Assembly (NCBI GenBank): GCA_949152475.1
Contig: OX424563.1
Coordinates: 14,915,001-14,979,000, forward strand
Origin: Terebella lapidaria
Lineage: Eukaryota > Annelida > Polychaeta > Terebellida > Terebellidae
Length of the DNA: 64,000 bases
Reading direction: 5' to 3'
Shown: positions 22,496-34,675 of the stretch, piece by piece
How positions within the stretch are numbered: position 1 is the stretch's first letter
Layout: the number at the start of each line of letters is the position of its first letter
Program-made: the position numbers and the translations under genes
Notes under the pieces: generated by a model
The model's database searches: none
Seen by the model: the letters and a program-made list of their open reading frames with translations, nothing else
Told to the model about the DNA's origin: nothing

Positions 22496-23333
22496 TTTAA
22501 CCTACCACTTAAATATTATAGACATACATGTAATATCAATGAGCGTGACTGTATGTTGTGAGTACTTACTATTGGTTTTAAAAACTCTCTTTTCTGAATT
22601 TCTGTTTTAATGTAAAGTTAACATTTATCAAGCGATCCTTTATAAAACGTAGTTCTAAGCAAGGCGCTGTACACCCTGCAGCTAGCCGTCGAAAGTTATC
22701 TAACCCAATACTATTGTGTTGGGGGTCAGGTCATGTTTATGTTAACGTTCTAATGCCTCCAAAAGTCCGACACATGAAGCAAGCAGGTGAACATTTAACA
22801 GTTTCCAAGTAAGTACACTTTTATAATCTATTCGATTCCATGTCCGAGGGTGTTATTAAAAGATGTGCATTGAGATTGCTACACTGAGACTAACAGTTTG
22901 GAGGAAACGTGTATTGCACTGCAACGATGTAACACTACAGTCAGGGATGGGTGTAAACTCAATTTGGAGCATGAAAAAGAAATTCAGCGTGAGAAATTTA
23001 GCATATAGGTACAAGAGTTGATCAGTTAGAAGTTTATGTACAATACATTGTCGTATCTGTCCGATATTTTGTGTTGACAATTTATCCGTGGAATGATAAC
23101 GTTCTGAGGCTCGGGAAACGTTATATTGATGCTTGAAATTTCATCATGCATTCCTTCTTTCGCCATATGGAAGAAAGATTTATGAGGTTGAGATTCTCGA
23201 GCTTTTAGGTTCATTGTTCGTTACATATGTATAGGACGAACGAGACTGAACAGTACTTACATATATTAGAAACATACTATTATTCGATCCACAGAACGTC
23301 AACCACGGCAACAGAACGTCACTTCAACAATAA
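22496..23333. other. unassigned spacer with left arm of an inverted repeat
   Basis: 22668-22745 is the inverse of 28385-28462 (about 78 bases; shared words TGCAGCTAGCC and GGTCAGGTCATGTTTATGTT). Otherwise no gene or known element was recognised. ACAGAACGTC is repeated at 23290-23320. Confidence 0.45.
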
Positions 23334-25798
23334 AAAATTAGCCCAAGGGCTAAGAAAGGTTACCGGACAATATACATTTTAGATATTAGTATTTTGTCCC
23401 GTGACCTTGAAAAAAAGGTCATTGGTTAATTCAAAAACACGATAATATTCGGCATATGTCATTTCTAGTATGTCCACAATTGATTCTGTAAAGTCAATAA
23501 TAAGCGGGATATTAGCCATTATGTCCTGTGACCTTGAAAATGAGGTCAAAGGTCAAATCTAAGGTCATAGCAATATTCAGCATATATCATTTCCTATATG
23601 TTCATAATTGATTCCTAAGCTGTAAAGTCGATAATAAGCTAGCTATTAGCCATTTTGTCCTGCGACCTTGAAAATGAGGCCATGACAAGGTTCAAGGTCA
23701 TGACAATGTTCAGAATATATCATTTTCTATTTGTTCACATTTGATTGCTGAGCTGTAGAGTCAATAAAAAACGAGATATTAGCCATTTTGTCCTGTGATC
23801 CTGAAAATGGGGTCAAAGGCCAATACAATTTTATGGCAATAATCTGGAAAAATCATTTCCATCATGTCCACAATTGATTCCTAAGCTGCAAAGTCAATAA
23901 TAAGTGAGAAAGTAGCCATTTTGTGCTCTGACCTTGAAACTGAGGTCAGAGGTCAAATTCAAGGTCATGATATTATTCAGCATATATCATTTCCTATATG
24001 TCCACAATGGATCCCTAAGCTGTGAAATCGATAATAAGTGAGATTTTAGCCATTTTGTCCTGTGACCTTGAAAATGAGGTCAAAGGTCAAAATCAACGTC
24101 ATCAGAATATTCGGCATATATCATTTCCTATATGTCCACAATTGATTGCTAAGCTGTAAAGTCGATAATAAGCGCGATATTAGACATTTTGTGCTCTGAC
24201 CTTGAAACCGAGGTCAGAGGTCAAATTCAAGGTCACGAGAATATTCAGCATGTATCATTTCCTTTATGTCCACAATAGATCCCTAAGCTGTAAAATCGAT
24301 AATAAGTGATATATTAACCATTTTGTGTTCTTGACCTTGAAATGAGGTCAGAGGTCAAATTCAAAGTCACGAGAATATTCAGCATATATCATTTCCTACA
24401 TGTCCACAAATGATCCCTAAGCTGTAAAATCGATAAGAAGTGAGATATTAGCCATTTTGTCCTGTGACCTTGAAAATGAGGTCAAAGGTCAAATTCAAGG
24501 TCATGACAATAATTTGCATATATCATTTCCTATTTGTTCATAATTGATTCCTAAGCTGTAAAGTTGATAAGAAGCAAGCCATTTTGCCCTGTGACCTTGA
24601 AAATGAGGTCAAAGGTCAAATTCAAGGTCATCAGAATATTCGGCTGATATCATTTCCTATATGTCCACAATTGATTCCTAAGCTGTAAAGTCGATAATAA
24701 GCGAGATATTAGCCATTTTGTTCTCTGACCTTGAAAATGAGGAATATTCTGATGACCTTGAATTGAGGTCAGAGGTCAAATTCAAGGTCATGAAAATATT
24801 CAGCATATATCACTTCCTATATGTCCACAATTGATTCTTAAGCTGTAGAGTCGATAATAAGCAAGATAGCCATTTTGTGTTCTTGACCTTGAAAGTGAGG
24901 TCAGAGGTCAAATTCAAGGTCACGAGAATATTCAGCATATATCATTTCCTATATGTCCACAATTGATTCCTAGTCTCTAATATCAATATTAGATGAGATA
25001 TAAGGCTTATGTGTCCCATTATAAAGCATAGAAGAATTTAACATGGGAAAGTCCCATTTGGGCCGAGTTTGGGCCCAAAATGGCCCACTTTGAGCGATTC
25101 AAGGGCAACGAAATTTATACATGTCACAGGAGTACATATGAGAAGTGTTGTGAATCAAAAAGAAAAAAAGTTACTGAACAGATTTTGAGAAAAAGACCGT
25201 CAAAGTCCAAAATTGGCCATTTTTCGACGAAAACGTCTGCTCTTACCTTGAAACCGAGGTCAGAGGTCAAATTCAAGGTCACGAGAATATTCAGCACATA
25301 TCATTTTCTATATGTCCACAATTGATTCCTAGTCTCTAATCTCAATATTAAATGAGATATAAGGCTTAATGTGTCCCATTATAAAGCATAGGAGAATTTA
25401 ACATGGGAAAGTGCCATTTGGGCCGAGTTTGGGCCCAAAATGGCCCACTTCGAGCGATTCAAGGGCAACGAAATTTGTACATGTCACAGGGGTACATATG
25501 AGGAGTGTTATGCATCAATGAGAAAAAAAGTTACTGAACAGATTTTGAGAAAACGACCATCAAAGTCCAAAATTGGCCATTTTTCGACGAAAACGGCCGC
25601 CATTTTGAAAAAAATGCGAAAATAAAAAAACTAAAAAATACCTCCCTCTCGAAATATTTTTAGGCATTTTTGTGCAAAATTTCAGAAATATTCGATCGTA
25701 AACTTTAAAGATAAAATTGTTTACGGACAGACGGACGGACGGACGACGGACGCAACGCCATATGGCAATAGGTTATCGGACCATAGGTCCAGTAACCT
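23334..25798 (-). mobile_element. P element, reverse orientation
   Basis: Read on the minus strand it starts AGGTTACTGGACCTATGG (25798 downward), has CCGT repeats (25722-25755), two head modules (25020-25230 and 25380-25720), about 12 monomers and the tail TTGTCCGGTAACC ... TTAGCCCTTGGGCTAATTTT ending at 23334. On the plus strand the monomers read AATGAGGTCAAAGGTCAAAT. Confidence 0.8.
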
Positions 25799-26170
25799 AA
25801 AAATTTTCTTGCACAAATATACTGCTTATGTTCATGCGATATGCTACGAAATAAATAAATGTACGAATTCCATCGATATAATGCGCGTGTGGCACGATCA
25901 AAATGCTGTTCACAGTGCCCCAGCCATGCCGTGTGTTTCAGGTAAAAGAATTGTGACGTCACGATAGGTCATTACGTTTTCCACACAGCTGTATAGATAC
26001 CTGAACGTTTTCCGCGGCTGCTGTGATCATCGCGGTGAGGTCAAAGAATTTTCATGCGATGAGATGGCGTTCATTAAACATTTGCGACACACCCATTTTT
26101 GGGCAGAAGGATATGAAAATTTGCCACCATGTTCAGGATAGTATGTAGATGACACTGTTATGGTGAAATA
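25799..26170. other. unique spacer
   Basis: No gene or repeat recognised. The MITE at 26171 follows. Confidence 0.4.
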
Positions 26171-26352
26171 TACAGTGGATCCTGTGTTTTAAGACCACTC
26201 AAGGGACCCTAAAATGGTGGTCTTAAATGACATGTGGTCTCTCATGACAGGTTCATTTACATGATAAAAGGCCACTTGGGACCAAGTGGAGCGGTCTTAA
26301 AACACAGGGTGGTCTCTCAAACCAGGTGGTCTTTAACACAGGATCCGCTGTA
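26171..26352. mobile_element. 182-bp palindromic MITE, copy 2
   Basis: Same length and same ends as 4511-4692 (TACAGTGGATCCTGTG at the left, CACAGGATCCGCTGTA at the right), with a handful of substitutions. It lies between two reverse P elements. Confidence 0.75.
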
Positions 26353-26639
26353 TTGTTAACCTGAAAAATATGCACATTCCATGCCCTAACATGGTCTCTA
26401 ATCGGAAAATATTTCAAGAGGGGTGTTCAGTTATAGCCCACAGGTAAATATGTGCTCATCAGAATTTTCTCAAAATTTGTCTGATTATCAAGTGATATGT
26501 GTACATATGTAGATTGAAATCATTGAATAAAAATTGTGGGTCACCGCATTGGATTTGTTGCGAAACACTATCGAAAGAGTTTAGCTTTCCTTCGAAATCC
26601 ACCATATTATTAATTTCAACTTGAATTAACAGCCCCAGA
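26353..26639. other. unique spacer
   Basis: Short non-repetitive stretch between the MITE and the next P element. Nothing recognised. Confidence 0.4.
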
Positions 26640-28060
26640 AAAAGATAGGTTACCGGACAATGTTTAATATTTTAGATGTTAGCCAGGTCACTGGTTGAAT
26701 TCAAGTCAAGAGAATATTCAGCATATACATTAACATTAAGCATAGACACTGTATCATGTCCACAGTTGATTGCTAAGCTGTGTAATCAGAGAGATATTAG
26801 CAATTTTGTGCTGTGGCCTTGAAAATGAAGGGGCATAGGTCAAATTCAAGGTCATCAAAATATTCAATGTATATCATTTTCCATATCATGTCCACAATTG
26901 ATTCCCAAGCCATACAGTCAATAGAGGAGCAAGATATGAGTCAGTTTGTCCTTGGACCTTGAAAATGAGGTCAGAGGTCAAATTCAAAGTCACGAGAATA
27001 TTCAGCATATATCATTTCCTATATGTCCACAATTGATTCCTAAGCTGTAAAATCAATAATAAGTGAGATATTAGCCATTTTCTCCTGTGACCTTGAAAAT
27101 GAGGTCAAAGGTAAAATTCAAGGTCATGACAATAATTTTCACATATCATTTCCTATAAGTTCATAACTGATTCCTAAGCTGTAAAGTCGATAACAAGCGA
27201 GATATTAGCCATTTTTTCCTATGACCTTGAAAATGGGGTCAAAGGTCAAATTTGAGGTCATCAGAATATTCAGTATACATGTATATCATTTCCTATATGT
27301 CCACAATTGATTCCTAAGCTGTAGAGTCGATAATAAGCGAGATATAAGCCATTTTGTACTATGACCTTGAAAATGGGGTCGAAGGTCAAATTCAAGGCCA
27401 TCAGAATATTCAGCATATATCATTTCCTATATGTCCACAATTGATTCCTAAGCTGTAGAGTCAATAATAAGCGAGATATAAGCCATTTTGTGCTCTGACC
27501 TTGAAACTGAGGTCAGAGGTCAAATTCAAGGTCACGAGAATATTCAGCATACATGTATATCATTTCCTATATGCCTACAATTGATTCCTAGTCTCTAATC
27601 TCAATTTTAAGTGAGATACTAGGCATAATGTGTTCCATTATAAAGCATAGGAGAATTTAACATGGGAAAGTCCCATTTGGGCCGACTTTATGCCAAAATG
27701 GCCCACTTCGAGCGATTCAAGCGCAACGAAATTTATAGACATCATAGGAGTACATATCAGGAGTGTTATGTATCAAAAAGAAAAAAAGTTACTGAACAGA
27801 TTTTGAGAAAATGGCCGCCAAAGTCCAAAATCAGGCATTTTTCGTCGAAAACGGCTGCCATTTTGGAAAAAATGCGAAAATCAAAAAACTAAAAAATACC
27901 TCCTTCTTGAATTATTTTTAAGTATTTTTGTGCAAAATTTCATAAAAATTCGCCCGTAAACAAAAAAGATAAAAATGTGGACGACGACGACGACGGACGA
28001 CGACGGACGACGGACGCAACGCCATGCCAATAGGTTATCGGACCACAGGTCCGGTAACCT
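26640..28060 (-). mobile_element. P element, reverse orientation, decayed tail
   Basis: Head at 28060 downward (AGGTTACCGGACCTGTGG) with CGTCGTC repeats (27976-28015), one head module (27650-27960), about seven monomers and the tail inverse ATTGTCCGGTAACCTATC near 26645. The terminal GGGCTAA hairpin is no longer recognisable. Confidence 0.75.
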
Positions 28061-28979
28061 AACAATTGTCAAATGTGTACTACACCTATTCATGCCTCAA
28101 TGTCGCGTACTGTCCAATCTGTACATTCAATGCTACATATGGTATGTCACACTTTTATATTCAAAATTAGGTACAGAATACATTGATTAGTGACATGACA
28201 TGACACTTTTCTCAATATTGGGCTATAAAATTAAAAATCAGAGCAATACATACAATTCTAGGGTATTCGGGACATGGAATCCACATGTAGTCGATGCAGA
28301 AGTCCAACAATATGAGGAAGAAAAATATATTTTTCCCCGTATATCTGAATATCTGGTGCAACAGAACGTCAATCTGGTGCAACAGAACATAAACATGACC
28401 TGACCCCAACACAATGGAACTGGGTCAGATAACGTTCAGTGGCTAGCTGCAGGGTGTGTACACTTTACCCCAGTCCAGAATGGGTACACATGGTTAAATG
28501 TTTAGAAACTGTGACTAAACACCAGGTATATGGTCACAGAAATAGAGCGCAACATTTTTTTTTATGGCTTTCACATGCTAACGAAAGCTGCGACCGGTCG
28601 CTGGAAATCCGTAACAGCGACCGAGCAGCGACTGCCCAGCGTTTGCTTCGAGAAACGGTTGCTGATTTCACCATTGACCAGGTGAGGTGAAGAAGTGCTC
28701 AGTGGTCGCCATCCCACGATGGCCTTTTCAGGTTGAGGTCAAACGTGTCTCATAAACCCAAATATAGTAAGTATTTTTCACAACTTACAGCTAAAATTTC
28801 AGTTTCAAATTCTGGTAGCTGAACAAATACATAATTAATTGATCTCTCTTGCTGTCGTCAAATGTCAAATCCTGGGTAATCTTTTTCAATATACAATGTA
28901 TCCCAATCATACATAAGACAGTGTTCACTGTTCAGATTTCCCTAATTAAGGCATTTCGGAAGAAATTATTATTATTATT
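28061..28979. other. unassigned spacer with right arm of an inverted repeat
   Basis: 28385-28462 is the inverse of 22668-22745. Frames at 28200-28412 and 28439-28690 show no recognisable protein. An (ATT)n tract at 28968-28981 precedes the Helitron fragment. Confidence 0.4.
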
Positions 28980-29236
28980 ATATCTCCGGAACAGTGCGTC
29001 GTAGAGCGAAACGGACGTTATTTTCGACTCGTGGCACTAGACAAACTTGTCTAAGGGGGTATTAACTTTGACCTTGACCTGAAATTTTTCGCCGAGTCGG
29101 CATTTTGTTTTCGTCCATATCTTGGAATCAGTGTGTCGTAGAGCATTGCAGAGCCCATGGTAAACATGTTATAAATATTACAAATTAGTCTTAATACCGA
29201 AATGCCTCCAAGGCATCTTTAGGCCTTGACGTCTAG
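28980..29236 (+). mobile_element. non-autonomous Helitron fragment, copy 2
   Basis: Starts with CCGGAACAGTGCGTCGTAGA (minisatellite-3 unit) and ends with the same CAAGGC / GCCTTG hairpin, ACGT and CTAG (29233-29236) as the copy ending at 22495. It also contains a TAGACAA-AC-TTGTCTA dyad. Confidence 0.6.
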
Positions 29237-29828
29237 TTAGAGAATGGTCCGTTCATTTCAAACTCAGAAAGAAATGTAAAGAGAGTAATCGTGTTCAGAG
29301 GAACATATGAGAAAATTACCTTTCTGGCGGTTTCAGTTTCGTAAACCGAGCTGGTGGCCCATGGACTATTGTTAGTTTCATGCTTCAAACCGGGTATTCG
29401 AAAAACCTGGACTGAACTTGACCCAGCTGGACTGGACTGGACCGAAAATGGAACGATGTGAAATGGACGGTTGGGTATACTTTGTTCGTGTACCCATTTT
29501 TTGTGGAGAATGGGAAGTGTTGTCAGTGAAAATACTAAAAAATAAACCAATGAGGTGACAATTAAACAATCAGAATATATATAATTATCTCGAGAAATAT
29601 TCGCATGCCCCTGCAATACGGTTTATTTTAGGCTCCTGATGGCATCCAATATATCAAGCAAATTGAAAAAAAACAAAACAATAACTACAGCATGAATTGG
29701 ACAAATTATGTATTGGATATACGATGGTGAAAGTGGTTGTTACAATAAAGGACTCGTCGTAGGCCTATTCTGTTTGCACTGTCCGGTTAACTTTACCACT
29801 CATGTAGGGGTTTTATCTATCATTTTTT
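29237..29828. other. spacer with TCCAG-type repeats, no gene recognised
   Basis: 29390-29450 holds TGGACTGGACTGGACC repeats whose inverse-like copy is at 31320-31360, on the other side of the P element. The minus-strand frame 29233-29616 (127 codons) shows no recognisable domain and overlaps the Helitron end. Confidence 0.35.
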
Positions 29829-31178
29829 AGGTTACCGACCTTTGGACCGATAACCAATTGGCATGGCGTTGCGTCCGTCGTCTTCGTCGTCTCCATTTTT
29901 ACCTTTAAAGTTTACAGTCGAATCTTTCAGGAATTTCGCACAAAAATGCCTAAAAATATTTCAAGAGGGATGTATTGTTTTTTCGCTATTTGTCCAAAAC
30001 GGTGGTCATTTTTTACCGAATAAAATGGCCAAATTTGGACTTTGAGGGTCGTTTTCTCAAACTCTGTTCAGTAACCTATTTTCTTAATTTGATGCATATT
30101 ACTCCTCATATGTACTCTTGTGCTGTGTATATGTTTCGTTGGACTTGAATTGCTCGAAGTGGGTCATTTTGGCCTACCGGTAAATGAGACTTTCTCATGA
30201 TGAATTCTCCTATGCTTTATATTGAGACATATTTTTCCTAATATCTCACCAAATATTCAGAATAGTCAGCCACAGGACAAAATGGCTAATATCTCGCTTC
30301 TTATTGACTTTAGTTCTTGGGAATCGATTGTGGACGTATAGGAAATAATATATGCCGAATATTTTTATGACCTTCAAATTGATCTTTGACCTCATTTTCA
30401 AGATGAGAGCACAAAATCGGCAATATCTTGATTATTATCGACTCTCCAGCTTAGGAACCAAGTGTGCACATATAGGAAATGGTACCTGCTAAATATTCTC
30501 ATGACCTATTTTCAAGGTCAGAACACAAAATGGCTAAAACGTTGCTTATTGTCGAGTCTGCAGCTTTGTTAACATATAGGAAATGATATGCTGAATATTG
30601 CCATGACCTTGAATTTGATATTTGACCTCTTTCACAAAGTCACAGGACAATGGCTAATATCTCGTTCTTTATCTACTTCACAATGATGTATGATGAATAT
30701 TTTGATGACCTTCATTATGACATTTAAAATAATTTTTAAGGTCAGAGCACAAAATGGCTAATATCTCGTTTATGCTCCACTTTACAGGTTAGGAATCAAT
30801 TGTGAACGTATGGGAAATGATTATGCTGAACACTCTCATGATCTTCAATTTGACCTTTGACGTTTTTTTAAGGTCAGAGCACAAAATGGCTAATATCTCG
30901 CTTATTATCTTCTTTACACGCTTAGGAATCAATTGTGAACAATCATGAAATGATATGAGCTAAATAATGTCATGACCATGAATTTGACCTTTGATCTCAT
31001 TTTCAATGTACAGGACAAAATGGCTAATATCTCGTTTGTTATCGACTCAACAACTTGAGAATCAATTGTGGATAAACAGGAAATGATACATGCCGAATAT
31101 TCTGATGACCTTCAATTTGACCTTTGACTTCATTTTCAATGTCACAAGACACATTTGCTAATATCTCTTATCATTGAA
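29829..31178 (+). mobile_element. P element, degenerate, tail lost
   Basis: Starts AGGTTACCGACCTTTGG, then a short CGTC tract, the head module (29905-30230) and about seven strongly diverged monomers with spacing irregularities. No GTCCGGTAACC tail follows, so it is 3'-truncated and looks older than its neighbours. Confidence 0.65.
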
Positions 31179-31859
31179 TTTGTGCTATAGCGCCCTATGT
31201 GTTGAATGAGTTCGCATTCGTTTGTGCTTGCGTTTGCCATCGCTCCACAATTATTACGAAGTTAAAATGAAGACCCTACATGATCGCAAAACCACGAGAG
31301 TATCCGTTTTCACTTTCAGGCATTCCGTCCAGTCCAATCCAGTCCAGGTTTTCGAATGCTCCATGTACATTTACACGGAAGAATCTTTGAGGACAAATTC
31401 GAAATGAACCAATCGTGACATTGACATGTAGTACAGGCCAACATGATGAGGCGGGCCATAGTGTGCTCTATGTCGCTTTTGTGTTAAGTGACACCATGCA
31501 TGTAGTCAGTGGCTCAGTCTAATTCTCGTAAGCGTATTCCAGTCTACCAAAGTATCGATCGAGAATACAGGTTCAGTCGTGGAGCAGGGTTGGGCTCACT
31601 CTAAAAAAAAGAGACTTGCTTGTTCAAATTGGGTAAACAAGCCCCATTTTTGGACCATAGTTAGATAGTGAACTGTAAAGTTTGACGTCGTTCGCTATCC
31701 CGGATCCTCGCAGATAAGCCCCTCACCGTAGGTCACGGCGGACGCGCACCCGCTATCCCTGGATCTTCGCAGATAGTCCGCTTACCGGGCGCAGTATTTA
31801 CTTTAGAACGTTAACCAGGAGCAGCCCGCCCAGCGAGCCCAGACATACGGACACCACTC
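31179..31859. other. unassigned spacer
   Basis: Two imperfect copies of a segment of about 35 bases (CGCTATCC...GGATC...TCGCAGATA) lie at 31692-31727 and 31750-31785. No gene was recognised. Confidence 0.35.
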
Positions 31860-32262
31860 AGATACAGGATCAACTGTAGAGACTGGTGATCCAGAGGGCG
31901 TACGCCCCTGAGTCATCAAGATCTCCCCACCTGCGCCCTCTATGAGAGTCGTCCCCAGGGCCCTCGCGGGCCTTAGGCGAAGAGTGAGGACGTTGGACTC
32001 ATGGCCGAGTCCTCCATAGTTCTCTCGCCTTGCTCAGCTCGGACAACTCCACTGAACAAGATGGCTCCAGACTATTTATAGTCCTGAAGCACGAGATATG
32101 ACGGAATTGATGTAAGACCATAATTACGGTATAATGGGCGAGAGAGTTAGAGAGCATTGCTAGACAGCGCACGCGCTTCGAACACGAACCAGCCAGAAAC
32201 AAGATATAGTGTTTAGAATGAATCCCATGCCGTGATCTTTGGGCAAAATCGCCACAGAACTA
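31860..32262 (-). mobile_element. solo, truncated LTR copy (minus strand)
   Basis: On the minus strand it begins TGTGGCGATTTTGCCC (32262 downward), contains the TATA-like ACTATAAATAGTC near 32075, and matches the promoter-side half of the LTR at 33939-34660, including GATGACTC...GGGCGTACGCC. Similarity stops near 31860, so the U5 side is missing. Confidence 0.55.
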
Positions 32263-33010
32263 ACTACCGTTTCTGAAATATGGACGAAAATGAAGAATGC
32301 CGACTCTGCAAAAAGGTTCAAGTCAAGTCATATTTTATCCTCAATACCCATAAGACATGTTTGTCTTGGACAACGAGTCAAAAAATAACGTCCTTTTCAC
32401 TCTACGACGAACCGTTTCTGAGATATCGACGAACACGAAAAATGCCGACTTGGCGAAAAAATTTGAAGGGAAGGTCAAAAATGCTGACTCGGCAAAAACA
32501 TTTGGAGTCAAGGTCAAAGTTCATCCATAATACAGCTCAGACATGTTTGTCTAGGGGGACGAGTCCGAAAATAACGCCCGTTTCGCTCCACGATGTACCA
32601 TCAAGTCTATCCATAACGTTCGTTTAGCTCTACAATGCACCATTTCAGAGATATCGCCGAAAACAAAAAATGCCTATTCGGCGAGAAAATTTCATGTCAA
32701 GGTCAAAGTTCGTTCATAATACCCCTTAGACTAGGGCGGCGAGTCTGAAAATAACGTCCGTTTTGCTCTACGACGCACCATTTCCGATATATCGATGAAA
32801 ACGAAAAATGCCGGCTCGACAAAAAAAACTTGAGGTCAAGGTCAAAGTTCATCTATAATACCCCTTATGTTTGTCTAGGGGACGAGTCCGAAAATAACGC
32901 CGTTTCATTCTATGACGCACTGTTTCCGAGATATCGATGAAAACGAAAATGCCAAATTGACAAAGAAATATTAGGTCAAGGTCAAAGTTCATCCATAATA
33001 CCCGCACTAG
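32263..33010 (-). repeat. minisatellite 3 array (unit about 143-180 bases)
   Basis: Five to six imperfect units recur with landmarks GAGTCCGAAAATAACG (32561, 32741, 32884), TTTCCGAGATATCG and AGGTCAAGGTCAAAGTTCA. The inverse of these units makes up the Helitron fragments at 22086-22495 and 28980-29236, so the array is probably the core of the same Helitron family. Confidence 0.65.
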
Positions 33011-33938
33011 TATGTTTCGCTGATAAGCAGGAAGCTTCAAGGATGAATCAGCAAATAATTATTCCGATCTCTAGGGATAAGGTCGTTTGACGGATTGATC
33101 CCAAAATCAATAGATAAAGTATAAAAATGTACATAGATTTCATCCTCACAGAGCTCACGGACCCCGGAGCTGGCTCCATCACAATAGGGGTCTTTCTGAA
33201 CACTGGTGAAAATTTGAACAAAATCCGTTCAGGCACTCACCAGTTATCAATCGGAAACCAAAACGGCGAAAGTGAAAGAAAAAGGAAAAAAAAGAAAAAG
33301 AAGAAGAAGAAAAAAGACTCAGATGAAACCATAAGACAAAGCCCCAATTCAAATTGTTCTCGCCAGAATAAAGCCTACAGATCGTTTACCGTTGGAGTCC
33401 AGGTTGATTCAAAGGATCCTGGAATCTGGAAATATCGATAGGAAAAGCTATGAAACTACCGCATAACATGAATGAAATGAAACCCTGGCTTCTGGGGCAC
33501 TGACTTGCCCCCACACCTAAGGCCGTTATGGGCTCGATTGCTCGCTTCGTGTTTTCGGGAGACTCCCCCGAGTCAATGGAAACGTAATTTTTACCATACC
33601 TTAGTACCATACCTGTATTTCATAAACCAGTGACGAGCTTTGTGAGAACAGTGTCCTTATATGTAAAACTAGCACAGAATCAGACTGGCAATACCCGATC
33701 AGATTATTATGATATGATCACATCTAGATTCTATGCGGAGTGGCATTACCTTAATACAAGACTATGAATGGTTATGCCCCATATATTAAATTCCGCCCCA
33801 GTATTTCAGAGTGAGCCGCATAAACCCCTAGGTCAGAACAAGGACAAATTTCACATACCGTGATGATGAAATAAAATTATCTATTAAGGATTGCTTGACC
33901 TGTACATTTGCAGCCCATTCAATCGTTCAGCCATCATT
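33011..33938. other. unassigned spacer with purine-rich tract
   Basis: 33272-33318 is an almost pure A/G stretch (GAAAAAGAAGAAGAAG). The plus-strand frame at 33127-33441 translates this tract as a poly-Lys run and is not convincing as a gene. Confidence 0.35.
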
Positions 33939-34660
33939 TGGTAAAATTCGCCGCCTGCAGCGCACACAGGGCGCACGCGGCGGGCGTCGGTAATTAATAA
34001 CACTACATTCAGGTAACAGTCCGCCCGGACGAGTCCGGCCGTCATACATCACATCATAACACATCACCATCACCGTTATCATCACCAACATCAACAACAT
34101 CATATACAACATGCATAGTACATAGTTATGGTAATGTAGCTGTGTGCGGAGCCTGAGATGCCATGGGAGCAGCACCACAGAACTCACACAAGTGGGCATG
34201 TTGCTGGCCAGCCTCGCCGACGGCACTGCCGCAGGGATAGAACCCTGGACAGCCCGACGGTCTGCCAGAGCCTGTGTCGCACCATCCCAGGTGGGAGACC
34301 GGTGATCCAGAGGGCGTACACCCCCGAGTCATCAAGGTCTTCCCCACCTGGGCCCCCTATGGAAGTCGTCCCTGAGGCCTGACTGGCCTTCACCCGAACA
34401 GAGACAAGGAGCTCATGGCGTGAGCCCACCCGTCATGCTCAGTCTCTGAGACAACTCCGGCATGTGGCCACAGTATTTATGCTAGAGGCGAGAGCTAGAG
34501 AGATGATGTAAACAGCCAGTGTTCAGTACAGTGGATCGATAAAAGACAATACGTCACTAAGCGACGCACGTGCTTCGAACAGAAGCGTCCAAAACAAGGC
34601 CGAGAAACAAGAGTGTTTAAAAAGAATCACCTGCCGCAATCTTTGGGCAAAATCGCCACA
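33939..34660 (-). mobile_element. 3' LTR (722 bp) of a minus-strand LTR retrotransposon
   Basis: On the minus strand the block starts TGTGGCGATTTTGCCC (34660) and ends GGCGAATTTTACCA (33939), i.e. TG...CA. A purine tract precedes it (34661-34675) and a TATA-like GCATAAATACTG lies near 34475. Its last 207 bases (33939-34145) recur at 37603-37797 next to a primer-binding-site-like sequence, which supports the LTR assignment. Confidence 0.65.
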
Positions 34661-34675
34661 TTACCCCCTTCTTAC
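34661..34675 (-). other. polypurine tract
   Basis: On the minus strand this reads GTAAGAAGGGGGTAA, directly before the TG that opens the LTR. Confidence 0.55.

Noticed and set aside
29233..29616. 127-codon minus-strand frame with hydrophobic N-part
   Set aside because: It overlaps the Helitron 3' end, shows no signal or domain that could be recognised, and has no splice context.
31690..31800. Possible tRNA or 5S rRNA gene from the repeated CGCTATCC...GCAGATA words
   Set aside because: No box A/box B pair or cloverleaf could be drawn; it is a short local duplication.
33127..33441. Plus-strand frame with poly-Lys tract
   Set aside because: It is a translation of a purine-rich simple repeat, with no family resemblance.
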